Assembly (NCBI GenBank): GCA_029204045.2
Contig: CM055077.1
Span: 4,467,586 to 4,531,585 of the forward strand
Source of the DNA: Tillandsia leiboldiana
Taxonomy: Eukaryota > Streptophyta > Magnoliopsida > Poales > Bromeliaceae
Direction: 5' to 3'
DNA: 64,000 nucleotides
Below are positions 23,040 to 36,258 of this stretch, piece after piece; positions within the stretch are counted from its first letter, which is position 1; each line of letters starts with the position of its first letter. Both the position numbers and the translations under genes were made by a program. The notes beneath the pieces were generated by a model. The model searched no databases. It saw nothing but the letters and a program-made list of their open reading frames with translations, and was not told where the DNA came from.

Positions 23040-24978
23040 TGAATTATAGGGGGCTATAGGAAAAAAACAAAAATTAGGTTATAAGAGTGGAAGCTTCCTA
23101 ATTACTGTTTTATTCGGAAAAAAATTTAAATGAGAAGATTTGTTTTGTTTATTTATTATTGGTTTTAAATATGCCTCTAAATTTGTTTTATTCTCATATT
23201 TTTTATTTTGAGCATTTGTTAATTAGAAGTTTTTTAAATTTTTAGAAAAGTATATTATAGAATAAATATTTTTAAGTAGATGTAAAAATAAAAAATTTAA
23301 GTAATAATAATATTTATATATTTTATTTGGTATGTATGATATATATTTTATTCATCTAAGAACAAAAGTTTCCTCACTTGTCACAATAATATAACTCACA
23401 ATAAAACTTACTTATTTTAAAATAAATAAAATATAAAAAATACAGTTCATTTAGAATGTACAAATAATATTTTGTAAAATATTTTATAAATGGGTATATA
23501 TAAATGTACAACACCCCACCCCATCCTGGGGTGGGTATTATTTTACTCGTTTTTTTTGTTTTGGCATGATGTGATGCCGTGATGATGAAAAATTGATATA
23601 TTGATGTTTCGTGGTGAGAGTCACCAAACAGAGTGTAGTTTTAAGGATTTTTAAGTGTATTCTAAAATATTATTGATGATACAGTATTAAATTATAAATA
23701 TTATTATTAAATTTTAAGTATTATTATTATATTTTAAATTTTAATAATATAATATGTATAATGCATTAAATTTTTGTAAAATTATGGAGTTTTAATAAAA
23801 AATAGCTTGAAAAACTATTTCAGTAGTCTTGGCAAAGTTTCGAATATATTTCAGTATTCAGCACAAACTTGTCGCGAAAATGGATCTCGAAAGTTAAATC
23901 TGTTAAAACTGTAGATCATATACCAGTATTTAAGTAGAGTACTGAAACTGTATTGTATGGAGAAGAAACTCATGTCAAATTTTGCGAAAATCACGCCGAG
24001 TACCGGTATTGATTCGTTGAGTACCGAAACTTAGTAAAAAATTGAAAAATCTTGCATTCGAATTTTGCAGAACTGACTAGGTGTTCTAATACTAATATTC
24101 GTGTATACTGGCAGTAAATTGGGAGTATCAGTACTGAATGTTGTGAAAGTCTAATTTTGACTGATTGTAAATAATAGAATTTGAAAAAAATTAGGGCAAT
24201 TATTACAACCTCTCTTTTATAAGGGGACCCAGCCCAATTTTCTTATCATCTCCACTAGTGGACACAAGAAAAACCCTTCACTCTCTCCCTTACTCTCCTT
24301 CACTCTCTCCCTAGAGAGCATCTCCTATCTTGGAGTTTGGGAGAAAACAAGCTTTTGGAGGGATTTGGAGTGTGAAGCCCTTTTTTTTTTTTTGGAATAA
24401 GGAGAAGTTAGAGGAGACAAAGACTAAGGAGAGTCATAGAGTTTTGAGATAGAGTTTTGAATTTAACTCTTATAAATAGAATTTTAATAAATCTTAAGCT
24501 AATCTAAATTACAAATTGTAAAGATTAGTAATTGGATTTGGATTTTACCGTAATTTTTAAAAAATTCTAGAAAAACTTAGGGTTGTTGTGGTTTCAGGAT
24601 TTAAAAATTATATGATCCTTTAGAACTCTAATTAAATATTACAAAATGCGGGGGACAAGTTTGCTTCAAGGAACCAAAACATTTTGATAGTCGATTTGGA
24701 GTAACGAACCGATTTCGATGTTTTGGGCTAAGTAAGAAATCTACAGAAGTTTAATTGTAAGTGTCTATAAACAATTAGAGATAAATCGGGATGTGGAATG
24801 CCTCCAAAATGATTTAATCTTTTCTTTATTCTTAGTCTTTTTGGATTAATAGCATACATATTGGGTGGTAAATAAACTAAACATGGGTTTAGCGCATGTT
24901 AGTGAAAAAACGAAAAACAATAACACAACTAGCTTATATAGTTTACCATTTTTATTCGACTTGAAAGATGTTAAAAAA
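23040..24978. other. upstream region with an unexplained leader-like stretch
   Basis: AT-rich to 23480, then a fragment of the TGTACACC MITE family (CACCCCACCCCATCCTGGGG, about 23505-23535). From 23820 to 24150 repeated words such as GTACCGAAACT and CAGTATT occur. At 24214 TTTTATAAGG precedes a CT-rich tract (CTTCACTCTCTCCC, repeated), which looks like a promoter plus leader on the plus strand. No coding sequence follows; it may be part of an LTR. Confidence 0.4.
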
Positions 24979-25521
24979 TGTTGTTGTAAATACACAAAAT
25001 AGAGTTTAGACTATAAAAAAATATATGAAAAGTATCAACAAGTCGATCAAGCCGAGGCACGGATATCTCGCTCTCTTTAAGGAGATTCAAGCCCTCTACG
25101 GTAGGCAAAGCCTTCGAACCGATGCAGCAGAATACTGACTTGTCCCCTCCAGGATACAACGGCTCGACCCTCGTCGTGTGGCTTCACCAACTCTGCACAA
25201 GTAGATGAGGCCAAAGCTCCACAAAAAAAGAACACATTTTCTTTGATGTTTTTCTCTCTCAAGTAGTATAATTTTTTAAAAAAACTTTTTGATCTTATGG
25301 TTGGTATATACGAGAGAGTAGAATAGGTCTCTTTATATAGGCACCATAGGTCTTAAGGTTACTACTTAATTAAATTCAAAATTAAAAAGTTAGGAGTTAG
25401 CTTTCATTTAAGAAGTGCGTTGCATCCTTTTGTTATAAGTTTTATGTTAAGAGAATTTTTAATTGCAACTCCATCATGAATACAAGTTATTTAATAGTTT
25501 ATTTAATAAAATGTAACAACA
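24979..25521 (-). repeat. 3' LTR of the older copia element
   Basis: 543 bp, matches the split right LTR closely, including CGATCAAGCCGAGGCACGGA and TTAAGAAGTGCGTTGCATCC. Ends TAACAACA, followed by TTCTCCCACT, the polypurine tract on the other strand. Confidence 0.88.
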
Positions 25522-25524
25522 TTC

Positions 25525-28359
25525 TCCCACTCATTTTATTATTAAGAGAGTTTGACGATCAAAGAGGGATCATTATACATAAAGAAGGTGTGCTCTGCAT
25601 TGAACCTTCACTTAGTGAAACAATGATCTCTACTCCAGAGCCAGAATGGTTTCAGACTTGAACTTTGGCTGCTTAAGAGAAATAGAGTGTCACTGCTCAC
25701 ATATAACAATCCAGGTGTTGACATGAGCTTTACTAGCTAGCACTTTACTAGCAAGCTTCCAATCATACTAGCATATTCCTTTTGATTTATAATTTCATTT
25801 TCACTTTTAACGGGTAATAAGTGAACACTTGAATCAAAATGTGTAGTCACATACTTGCAATTAAGAAAGTTGTACTTTCTTAAAATTTTCTCAACATAAT
25901 GCGACTAATCAAGAAAAATACCATCAGGTGTTTTGGTAATTTTCATACCCAAAATGAAGTTAGCCTCACCAAGATCTTTCATATCAAAATAATGATTTAG
26001 CATAATTTTTGTCTCATTAATAACATTTAAGTTAGAGCCAAAAATTAGCAAATCATCCACATAAAGGCTAACAACTACATGCAACTTTTCAAAAGTTTTG
26101 TAGTAGATGCACTTCACATTCGTTTGATTTAAAGTCATTCTCAATCATGCAAGAATCAAATTTTTCATGCCACTGTCTGGGTGCCTGCTTTAAGCCATAA
26201 AGGGATTTATTTAGCTTGCACACTTTATTTTCTTGTCCTCTATGAACCCCTCAGGTTGGTCCATATAAATTTCCTCATCTAGGTCACCATTCAGAAAGGC
26301 GGTTTTTACATCAATCTGATGAATATGTAAATCATATATTGCTTCAATAGTAATGAGAACTCTGATGGATGTCACTCTAGTAACCGGAGAAAAGGTATCA
26401 AAGAAGTCTAGATCTTCTTTTTGTTTATAACCTTTTGCGACAAGTCTCGCTTTATACTTGTCTACACTCCCATCCGGTTTCAATTTCTTTTTGAGGATCC
26501 ATTTACAACCAATTGTTGTACAGCCTGGAGGTAAATCCACTAATTTCTAAGTTTTATTAGAAATTAGAGATTCCATCTCATCAGTTACAGCCTCTTTCCA
26601 AAAAATAGCGTCATTTGAAGATAAAACTTCTTGTAAAGAAAATGAGTTTTCTTCAATATTAAGAATAACATAATCAGGGCCAAAATCTTTTTCTATTCTA
26701 TTTCTTTTACTCTTTCTAGGTTCAAAAACATATTGTTCTTGGTTTTGCGAAAGAGAGTTTGAAGAGTTTGGTTTATTCGAAACACTTTTAAATTCTTGGC
26801 CCCTACTATTTTTCATTTTTAAAGGAAACTTATCTTCATGAAAAATAGCATCTCCTGATTCAAAAATCACATTACTTTCAATGTCTAAAAATCTATAGGC
26901 TGAACTATTCAAGGCATATCCAAGAAATATACAAGTGGCAGCTCTAACACCCAATTTGGGTCTTTTAGGGTCTGATAGCCTCACATAAGCTAGACAGTCC
27001 CAAACTTTAAGATATCCCAAATTTGGCTTATACCCTTTCCACAACTCAAAAGGTGTCATTTTAGACTTCTTATATGGCACGCGATTCAAAACATAACTTG
27101 CAGTTAAAATAGCTTCACCCCAAAGAGTTAAGGGTACACCAGTGTCAACTATCATAGCATTTGTTAGCTCAATAAGTGTTCTATTTTTTCTCTCAGCCAC
27201 TCCATTAGAAGCAGGCGAATATGGAGCTGTAGTTTCATGGATAATTCCTAAAGACTGAACAAAAGAATTGAATCCTGTAGATTCATACTCACAACCTCGA
27301 TCACTTCTAATTCTTTTAATCTTTTTACCGAATTGATTTTCTACTTCATGGAGGAAATCTTTAAATCTGTCAAAAGCATCACTTTTATTTTTCAGTAAAT
27401 ATGCATAAGTATATTTAGAAAATCATCTATAAATGTAATAAAATATCTATTTCCTCCACGAGTTAGAGTACCTTCAAATTCACAAATATCACTGTGAATT
27501 AACTCAAGTAATTCGGTACTTCGATCAACACTCTTATGAGATCGTTTTGTGATTTTTGACTTACTACATGTTTCACATTTGTTAAAATCACTACTCGATC
27601 AGTCTGGGAATTAATCCTAAACTACTCATCAAGCTAACATATCTGTTATTAATATGACACAAACGAGCATGCCAAAAATTCACAGAAGAAAGCATATAAG
27701 CAGAAGTAGATGATGCTTTATTCTCAATGTTTAATTTAAACATTCCATCGCATGCATAACCTTTACCCACAAACTTTCCATCCTTGGAAATAACATACTG
27801 ATCAGACTCAATGGTCTGTTTAAAGCCAGCTTTATTAAGAAGAAAACTTGACATCAAGTTCTTCCTAATCAAAAGTGTATAAAACACATCTTTTAAGATG
27901 AGCACCTTTCCAGAAGAAAATTTTAACTCGACCTCACCACTCCCTAAAACTTCAGAAGTATGTGAATCACCAAGCATGATACTTCTTGATTGTTCATAGG
28001 GAGTATAAACTTTAAACCAAGTCTTATCATGACAGACATGCCTATTGGCACCAGAGTCTGCCCACCATCCTTCAGCATTTTCAACCAGGCATATGTCTTT
28101 AATCATTGCCACAAGTGGTTCCTCGGTAACGTTAGCTTGAGGTAAAGCTTTACATTTTCGAAATTTGTAAATTCGAGCAATATGCCCACTTTTGTCACAG
28201 ACATAGCAAATTATAGAATTTTTCTCTTGAGAAAGAGGTCCTTGGTTATTTGAAGTTTTCTTAAATTGAGGTCTACCACTATTCTTTCCAATTTTCTTCT
28301 TAGGCTTCAAATATGTATTTCTAGAATGATTGTTATTAGGTAAAGAATGAGATGATACT
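25525..28359 (-). pseudogene. decayed copia pol remains (CCHC, protease, integrase, partial RT)
   Basis: Read leftwards from 28343: a CCHC knuckle (CYVCDKSGHIARIYK, last Cys lost), protease site WWADSGANRHVC, the integrase zinc and core region broken by a stop and frameshifts around 27230-27430, the integrase end (NGVAERKNRTL), then RT blocks (KARLVAKGYKQKEDLDFFD; YVDDLLIFGSN) in separate frames. After about 25905 only fragments remain and the RNase H block is missing. No functional product is possible. Confidence 0.85.
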
Positions 28360-28968
28360 TTTTTTTTTTTTGAGATCAAGGTAGCATGCTACCGCTTCAT
28401 TCATTAGAAGGATGAATTAGGCTACAACCCGAGACAACTGGGTCTCAACCAGGTACTCCACAAGACGGCAGCCACCATCGCTAGGTCAGTCGTATCCAGT
28501 GTTTCATTCTTACGCCCACCTACTTCCCACAATTTACCAGGCGACTCACAAGATAAGGCTGTCCTCTTGTCTGGTAGGAGAGCGTTCAGAAGGAACTTCG
28601 TAAACGGGCAGGCCAAGAAAAGATGGTCCACCGTCTCGCTCCCCTCCGGGCAGAGTGAACAACCCCCCTCCCCGGTCCGGCCCCTTCTCCGGAGGTTGTC
28701 TGCAGTTTGCACCCTATTTTTGAGCACCAACTAGACGAAAATTTTTACCTTTAACGGGGTCCCGATTTTCCAGATAATACTGGAGCTTCTATCGACAATG
28801 CCACCAAATTGCTGGAAATTGTAGAGAGACTTGACGCTGAACCTGCCAGATTTGTCCCATCTCCATTTGATCACGTCCTTACCGCCCGCGATTACATAAG
28901 AACTGATCTCCGCTCTGAAAAACGAAACCATATCCCTTTCATCCCGAGATTCTGGGGTGAAACCTGCC
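28360..28968 (-). mobile_element. 5'-truncated LINE fragment inside the copia element
   Basis: Minus-strand insert with its poly(A) seen as T run at 28359-28371, flanked by a perfect 16-bp duplication AGAATGAGATGATACT (28344-28359 and 28969-28984). It keeps the end of a LINE ORF2: a WRWDKSGRFSVKSLY block and a zf-RVT motif with CSLCPEGSETVDHLFLAC. The 3' tail before the A run reads AATGAAGCGGTAGCATGCTA, shared with the LINE at 53.8 kb. Confidence 0.92.
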
Positions 28969-28984
28969 AGAATGAGATGATACT

Positions 28985-29667
28985 AAGTTTACCTTAGTGT
29001 CGCTAGCATCATTTTCTTTTGCTTTAAGTGCATCTTGACCTTTTGTCTCCTCTTCCACGCGAATGCGTGCAATTAATGTCTCGAGAGACATCTCCTTTTG
29101 TTTATGTCGAAGGGTCTTTTGGAATTTCCTCCATGATGGTGGTAACTTGTCGATAATCCCTAGCACGATCAAGTTGTCTCTGAACTTAACTCCTTCGGAT
29201 TGAACTTCATGGGTGATCATCTGAAAATCTTGAACTTGTTCCACCACGGATTTTCCTTCGACCATTTGGTAGCGAAAGAAGCGACTAGCAGCGTACATCT
29301 TTGCACCAGCTTGTTCTGTATCATACTTAAGCTGCAATGCCTTCCAAATTTTCTTTGCAGAGGAGTATGTATTTTCATAATAATCATAAAATTGGTCTGA
29401 AAGGCAATTGAGAAGATAATACCGACAGTTATACTCATCCTTCTCGTATTTTTCAGTTTTTTCGTAGTGTTCGTAAAGATCATCCTCCGTCATATTGTCG
29501 GTGTTAGTCTTCTTTGGATTTTTCTCCGTAAGGACATATGCCACTTTAAGTAGATTGAGGTAAAATAGTACTTTTCCTTTCCACCTCTTGAAGTGGGCTC
29601 CTTTGAAGCGGAAGGGCTTATTAAGATCCCCGGTAGTATCGTTGGACTTTTCATGTGTAGCCTCCAT
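28985..29667 (-). pseudogene. gag remnant of the older copia element
   Basis: Starts with the ATG at 29667-29665, about 20 bp from the LTR. The product contains KPFRFKGAHFKRWKGKV and the copia gag block EQVQDFQMITHEVQSEG. The frame is open up to the LINE insertion and continues in the same frame on the far side of the target duplication (SSHSLPNNN), so the LINE alone split it. Confidence 0.85.
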
Positions 29668-30779
29668 CTTTTGAATCTCCTTAAAATTATTGGTGTAAAT
29701 ACACAAAATAGAGGTTAGACTACAAAAAAATATATGAAAAGTATCAACAAGTCGATCAAGCCGAGGCACGGATATCTCGCTCTCTTTAAGGAGATTCAAG
29801 CCCTCTGCGGTAGGCAAAGCTTTCGAACCGATGCAGCAGAACACTGACTTGTCCCCTCCAGGATACAACGGCTCGACCCTCGTCGTGTGGCTTCACCAAC
29901 TCTGCACAAGTAGATGAGCCCAAAGCTCTACAAAAAAAGAACACCTTTTCTTTGATGTTTTTCTTGATGGAATTTATATGGTATAAAATAAAATCGAATA
30001 CATACCAATATTCAGGATCATAAATAAAACTGTAAAATAACTTACAGTGCGCCATCGAGAAAAATTCTTGATTAAACAGCGGAAGCAAGAAATTCGGTTG
30101 CAATACTAAACCGTACCGACCGAACTAGGTAATCTGGTTTCTCCTCCTTTCTCAGGCACTCTTCCGTATGGTGTGAATTTAATGGATAATCTTACCAGAA
30201 TGCACATGAGTAGGTGGCAGGACCAGTACCCCTTTATATAGATTCCAGATCGACTTCCCATCAAAGTCTGATTAGGATTCTATTTAATTTAAATGGATGG
30301 GAAAGGGATAAGATATACCATATCAAGTAATTCTATATCTTTTAGGATTGACCTTATCTATAGTAAATCCAAATTTAAATATAATTAATTAGGCCACATA
30401 TATGGAAATCCTAACAATCTCCCACTTGGCTTATATTAATTATATTTCATGAACGGATTTCTATACTCCAAACTTTATTGCGCATTATTGGAAACTTTAT
30501 GGTCAAATACCTTAGAACTCATTTGATCCTTAACTCAAACTAAAAAACTACAATGATAGGAACTATGGCGGTCCACCTCTATATATTGAAATTTTCCTTC
30601 CATAATTACAATATCATCTTCATCTCCTAGCCAAGCACTTTATATGGCACAACTTTATGAATGAACTAAACTATATGTCCATTCGTTAACAGACAAAGCT
30701 TTATGTCTATTAAACGGTCTAATACAGCTGCATCAAAATTGTAACTTTATTGAAAAAAGATAAAAATAATGTCAGAATC

Positions 30780-33700
30780 TTATACATCAAAAGAACTCAT
30801 TAGACCCATGCTACAAACATGATCTTTATATGACCCAGGTGCTAGCCCCTTGGTCATTGGGTCTGCAACCATACACTTGGTGCTGATGTATTCAATTCTA
30901 ACATATCCTTCATTTATCTTCTCTCTCACAACAAGATACTTTGTGTCCAAGTGTTTACACCCCGTCGTAATCTTGTTGTTATTGGCAAAGGAAACTGCAG
31001 CTGAACTATCACAGAAAATCTTTATTGGACGAGCCATGGAGTCCACAATCTTTAAGTCTGTGATAAAATTCCTAAGCCAAATAGCCTGTGATGTGGTCTC
31101 ATAACATGCAATGTACTCTGCAGCCATGGTCGAAGGAGCAGTAATACTTTGTTTGCTGCTCTTCCATGAAATCGCTCCACCAGCAAGCAGAAAAATATAC
31201 CCAGTTGTAGACTTTCTGGTATCTGGGCATCCCGCAAAATCAGAGTCTGAATATCCGATCAGCTCCAAATGATCTGATCTCCTATATATCAGCATATGAT
31301 CCAAAGTACCCTTCAAATACCTCATAACTTTCTTAGCAGCCTTCCAATGCTCCATACCTGGATTACTTTGATACCTGCCAAGCAATCCAACGGCAAAAGC
31401 AATATCCGGACGTGTGCACGTCTGTGCATACATAAGACTACCAACTGCAGAGGCATATGGTATGGTTTTCATCTGTTCAATTTCTAATTGGTTCTTGGGA
31501 CACTGAAAAGCATTAAGCTTATCCCCTTTCTGAACGGGAGCAACACTCGGTTTACAATTATGCATTTCAAAATTTTCCAAAACTTTCTTTATGTAGGTCT
31601 TTTGAGATAGACCGAGTAAACATTTATGTCTATCTCTTTTAATTTCAATACCAAGAACATATGAGGCCTCACCTAAATCTTTCATTTCAAAATTTTGGAA
31701 AAGAAATTCTTTAGTGTCATGCAATAGTCCGAGATCATTACTGGCAAGCAAAATATCATCAACATAAAGGACTAAGAAAATTATTTTACTCCCACTAACC
31801 TTCAGATATATATATTGATCAACAATGTTTTCTTTAAAACCAAAGGTTAAAACGGTTTGTTTAAACTTTAAGTACCATTGTCGGGAGGCTTGTTTTAGTC
31901 CATATATTGATTTCTTTAATTTGCATACCAAGTGCTCCTTTTCTTTTTGCGAGAATTCTTCGGGTTGACTCATATATACCTCTTCATGAAGATCTCCATT
32001 TAAAAAGGTAGTTTTTACATCCATCTGGTATAGCTCGAGATCGTAATGAGCAACCAGAGCCATAATCACACGGAAAGATTTCTTTCTCGATACCGGAGAG
32101 AAAGTCTCTTTATAATCAATGCTTTCTTTCTGAGTAAACCCTTTTGCCACAAGACGGGCCTTGTATTTCTCTATGTTACATTTGGAATCCCATTTGATTT
32201 TATAAACCCACTTGCATCCTACAGGTTTAACTCCTATAGGTAACTCAATAAGATCCCATACCTTATTGTGGTTCATGGATTCAATCTCATCTTTCATGGC
32301 ATTGTACCATTCTGTTGCATTACTGCTATTTATGGCCTCGGAAAAACTGAGAGGATCATCAAGGTTCTGACCATTCTCATAAAGATAGACAATATAATCG
32401 CTAAACATAGCCGGTCTTCTCTATCTTGAGGATCTTCTTAAATCTATCTGATCATCCACTTGTAAATCTTGATGTGGATTATCAATGATAGGTTCACCTT
32501 CACTTTGTGGTTCCAAAATAACTTGTTGTTCTACTGAAACTGGAACTATCAAATTATTAGGAACAATAATGGGTATATTCTGTACAGAATCTAAATGCTC
32601 TTGAATTTCATCAAATTCAACGAATCGAAGCTCAGAGCTCCCACTAACTGTTTCATCCTCAACAAACCGTGTTGTTTTAGTTTCTGCAATCTTTATAGGA
32701 AGTGATGAACAGTAAAACTTATACCCTTTGGACCTTTCTGAATAACCAATAAAAAATCCTGAAATGGTTCGAGGATCCAATTTCTTTATTTGTGGGTCAT
32801 ACAATTTGGCCTCAGCTTGACAACCCCATGTATGAAAATGTCTTAAACTGGGTTTCCTACCTGTCCAAAGCTCAAAAGGAGTCTTAGTGACAGCCTTAGT
32901 AGGGACCCGATTAAGAATATATATGGCAGTTTTGAGCGCCTCACCCCACAATGATATCGGAAGGGTAGAATTACTGATCATACTCCTGAGCATATCAATT
33001 AATGTGCGATTCCTTCTTTCAGCAACACCATTCTGCTCAGGTATGCCTGGCATGGTGTACTGTGGAACAATCCCGCACTGCTCTAGAAACTTAGCGAAAG
33101 GCCCAGGAACTTGGCCTTTATCTGTCTGTCTACCAAAATATTCACCACCCCTATCTGATCTGACCACTTTTATCTTTTTCTCGAGTTGATTCTCTACTTC
33201 AGCCTTATATGCCTTAAAGGCATCTAATGCTTCAGATTTCTCTTTAAGCAAGTAAGGATAGCCATATCGAGAGTAGTCATCAGTAAATGTGATAAAATAT
33301 TTATGGCCAGTAAACGTAAGAGGGAGAGGTCCGCATATATCCGTATGAATCAGCTCTAATGTTCCATCACACCTTTTGGCACCTTTAGATGAGGTTTCGG
33401 TCTGCTTTCCCTTTATGCAGTCCACACACGTTCCAAAATCAGAGAAGTCAAGATCATCCAAAATTCCTTCTCTAATTAACCTTTGGATTCTCTGTTTCGA
33501 TATGTGTCCCAACCTCCTATGCCATAACATGGATGACTTTTCATTATTAATGCCACGTTTTGATCCAACATTTCCGTGCATGGTAAGAAGGATTTCACTA
33601 TACGAATGATCTAAAGATACTTTATATAGATTATTTTCCAAAACACCAGAGCCAACTATCTCAGATTTGTAGGATAACGAAAAAACTTTATTATTAAAAT

Positions 33701-34826
33701 TGAAACTATATCCCAAACCAACAAGTTTCGAAATAGAAATTAAATTCTTTGAAAAATTTGGAAAATAAAAAGTATCACTTAGATCCAAAACATAACCACC
33801 AGAAAGAACTAATCTAAATGTTCCTACAAATTTAACTTTAGTTGGATTTCCTTCAGCAGTATAGATAGTGGCTTCATCTTTATTGGGTTTCCTGCGGTTT
33901 AGAAATCCCTGCACGGAATTCGCCACATGGCATGTGGCACCAGAGTCAATCCACCAAGTATTAGATGGAACAGAAACTAAATGCAACTCATGCATCAAAA
34001 CCAGAAACTTACCTTTCTTCTGGAGCCATTTCTGATACTTTAGACAATCTTTCTTTATATGACCATTTTTCTTGCAAAAGAAGCACTTGGGAGTCCAATT
34101 ACTTGATTGGCTTTGTGAACCAGACATGACTTCCATGTTCTTCTTTTTCGAGCCATTCTTGCCTTTACCATTTTTAGTACGCTTTATTTGTCCCTTGTGA
34201 GAAACAAAGTCAACTGTATTTTATTTTTCTTGTATCAATCTGCCTTCCTCTTGCATACACATAGTCAACAATTCATTGATTGACCATTTATCCTTATGTG
34301 TGTTATAAGAGATCTGAAATGGTCCATATTCAGATGGTAAGGAGTTCAAAATAAAGTGCACTAAGAATGAATCAGAGATGGTTACTTCAAGTGCAGTGAG
34401 CTGCGCTGCAATATCTCGCATTTCCATAATGTACTCGCGAATCGAGCCATTTCCGAAGTACTTCATGGAAGACAGTTTATTCATTAGGGTACTTGCCAAA
34501 GCTTTACTGGAGCTTACAAACTGTTGCTCCACAGCATTTAAGAAATCGCGGGCTGTCTTACATTCAGGAATAGAGTTCCGAATGTTTTTACCGACACACG
34601 CCTTCATCAGCATCAAACTAAGTCGATTAGAGCGCTCCCACTTTTCCAAAGATGCTGTTTGGATTGGCGTACTTTGATCTATAAGAGGAAGAGGTTTTTC
34701 CTCTCTCAGAGCCAAATCGAGATCCATACACCCTAATGTAAGTATAATCTGTTCTTTCCACTTCGAGTAATTAGAACCATTAAGCATAGGAACAGAATCA
34801 CCAATAGGAACAAAGGATGAAGTCAT
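30780..34826 (-). pseudogene. gag-pol polyprotein of the young copia element, two in-frame stops
   Basis: One frame of 1349 codons is interrupted only at 34223-34221 (TAA, after gag) and 32423-32421 (TAG, before RT). Blocks in order: gag (LNGSNYSKWKEQIILTL), CCHC knuckle CFFCKKNGHIKKDC, protease WWIDSGATCHV, integrase His/Cys region (HRRLGHISKQ, CVDCIKGKQ) and core with NGVAERRNRTL, RT (KARLVAKGFTQKESIDYKE; YVDDILLAS) and RNase H (GYSDSDFAGCPD; DSSAAVSFANN; HLDTKYLVVRE). It encodes particle protein and the enzymes of copying and integration. The stops would block the full polyprotein, so this copy is probably not autonomous, though the first lies at the gag/pol border. Confidence 0.9.
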
Positions 34827-34849
34827 AGCTGAAAAATAAAATGCATGTC

Positions 34850-36246
34850 TTTATTAATAAGAAACCACATCATAATATTCCATACCAAAATTAGAAAAAT
34901 ATAGTTTATATGACATCACAACACCTCCTTTGGGAGCAGAATTATGAGCATAAATATTTTTCTTTCTTTCTTTATGCATATACTTTATATGACATCATAA
35001 CCCCTCCTTTGGGAGCAGAGTTACGAGCATAAATATGCAATTTCTTTATCAGAAATTAATTTAGACTTTCTGTAGATCGTGATAATTTCAAGTTTCCCAT
35101 ATGAAGAAATTGTCAGCTTTGGCCAGGCAAATTTCTCCAAACGAGTTACAAGAAAATTACCATCCTACACCACCCATATACCTTTATGTCTAGAATCATA
35201 CTAAACAAAAATAATAGGGTGCAATTTTTACATGCACTTCTTTAAAGCGATTAATTCACTATTTCTTCTGAACGAGTCCGCTTTGGCTTGCACCCGAACA
35301 GTTGAAACAATAAATTAATTTGACTTAGTGCCGTATAATTAACATAAAAATTATCCAAAAGAACGCTACTTTAAAGTAAATTAATTTATTATTCTTTAGT
35401 TAGGGCCGCTTTGGCTTGCACCTAATTAATCGAAATAATAAATTAATTTAACTTAGCGTCTAGATTTAAATAATCTTACAATAATTATGATTATTTAATT
35501 TTCATGTTATGTCTGATCAAAATAACACTTTATGATATACATAAGTATAGATGCAATAATTTAAAATATAATATTACAATCATAAAATTTATGTATATCC
35601 ATATTTCACCATAAATATCAGATAAAAGAATTTATGATAAATTAATATTGTATGCAAAATTTAAATCCTTATGTGAACGGATTCTTTATGTTCACAATAC
35701 TTTATTAACTCATGAATCGAAATAAGATGAATTAATAAACATAATAATTAAAAAAAAACTTTATGAATTCGGAACAAATAAATAAGTTTTTAATAACAGA
35801 TTAAAGTCCAATTAAAGAAAGATAGCCACAATCGTAAGAATTATATTGCCTCGGACCCAAAAAAGGCACAAACCACAAATTTATTTTTCTTCAATTAATT
35901 GGATTTCATTCAAAACAACCCATAGAGTCCCAAAATTACGACAAACCAAAATGATGTAGTGGTGTCGTACTGTAAGGTCACACATAAACAAAACCGAGTG
36001 GCCTTATGACGTCTTTTTCAAAATTGGGAAACTAAGAAATAACGATATCCAAATTTTAAAAAAAAAAAAAATAAAGCACATCAACAACAATAAGATGGCC
36101 TTTAACAAATCATACGACGTGGCAATATTTCAAGAAAATCTTGACTATATATAATTAGATTCAAAGTCTAAAATCCGTTTTAAAAAAAATTTCATCATTA
36201 TTCAATTCAATTTAATAAAGCATACAATATTAAATTGATCTAACTA
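34850..36246 (-). other. untranslated leader of the young copia element
   Basis: AT-rich 1.4 kb between the primer site and gag. Two small repeats stand out: ATGACATCA(C/T)AAC.CCTCCTTTGGGAGCAGA twice (34912-35030), and GGGCCGCTTTGGCTTGCACC-like units near 35280 and 35405. No ORF of note. Confidence 0.7.
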
Positions 36247-36258
36247 GCTCCGATACCA
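36247..36258 (-). other. primer binding site of the young copia element
   Basis: TGGTATCGGAGC on the minus strand, two bases from the 5' LTR; the usual plant copia primer site (initiator tRNA-Met) is TGGTATCAGAGC. Confidence 0.85.

Noticed and set aside
29668..29868. Gag start inside the copia LTR (product beginning MYPGGDK)
   Set aside because: Translation would begin within the LTR; the ATG at 29667 just inside is the natural gag start.
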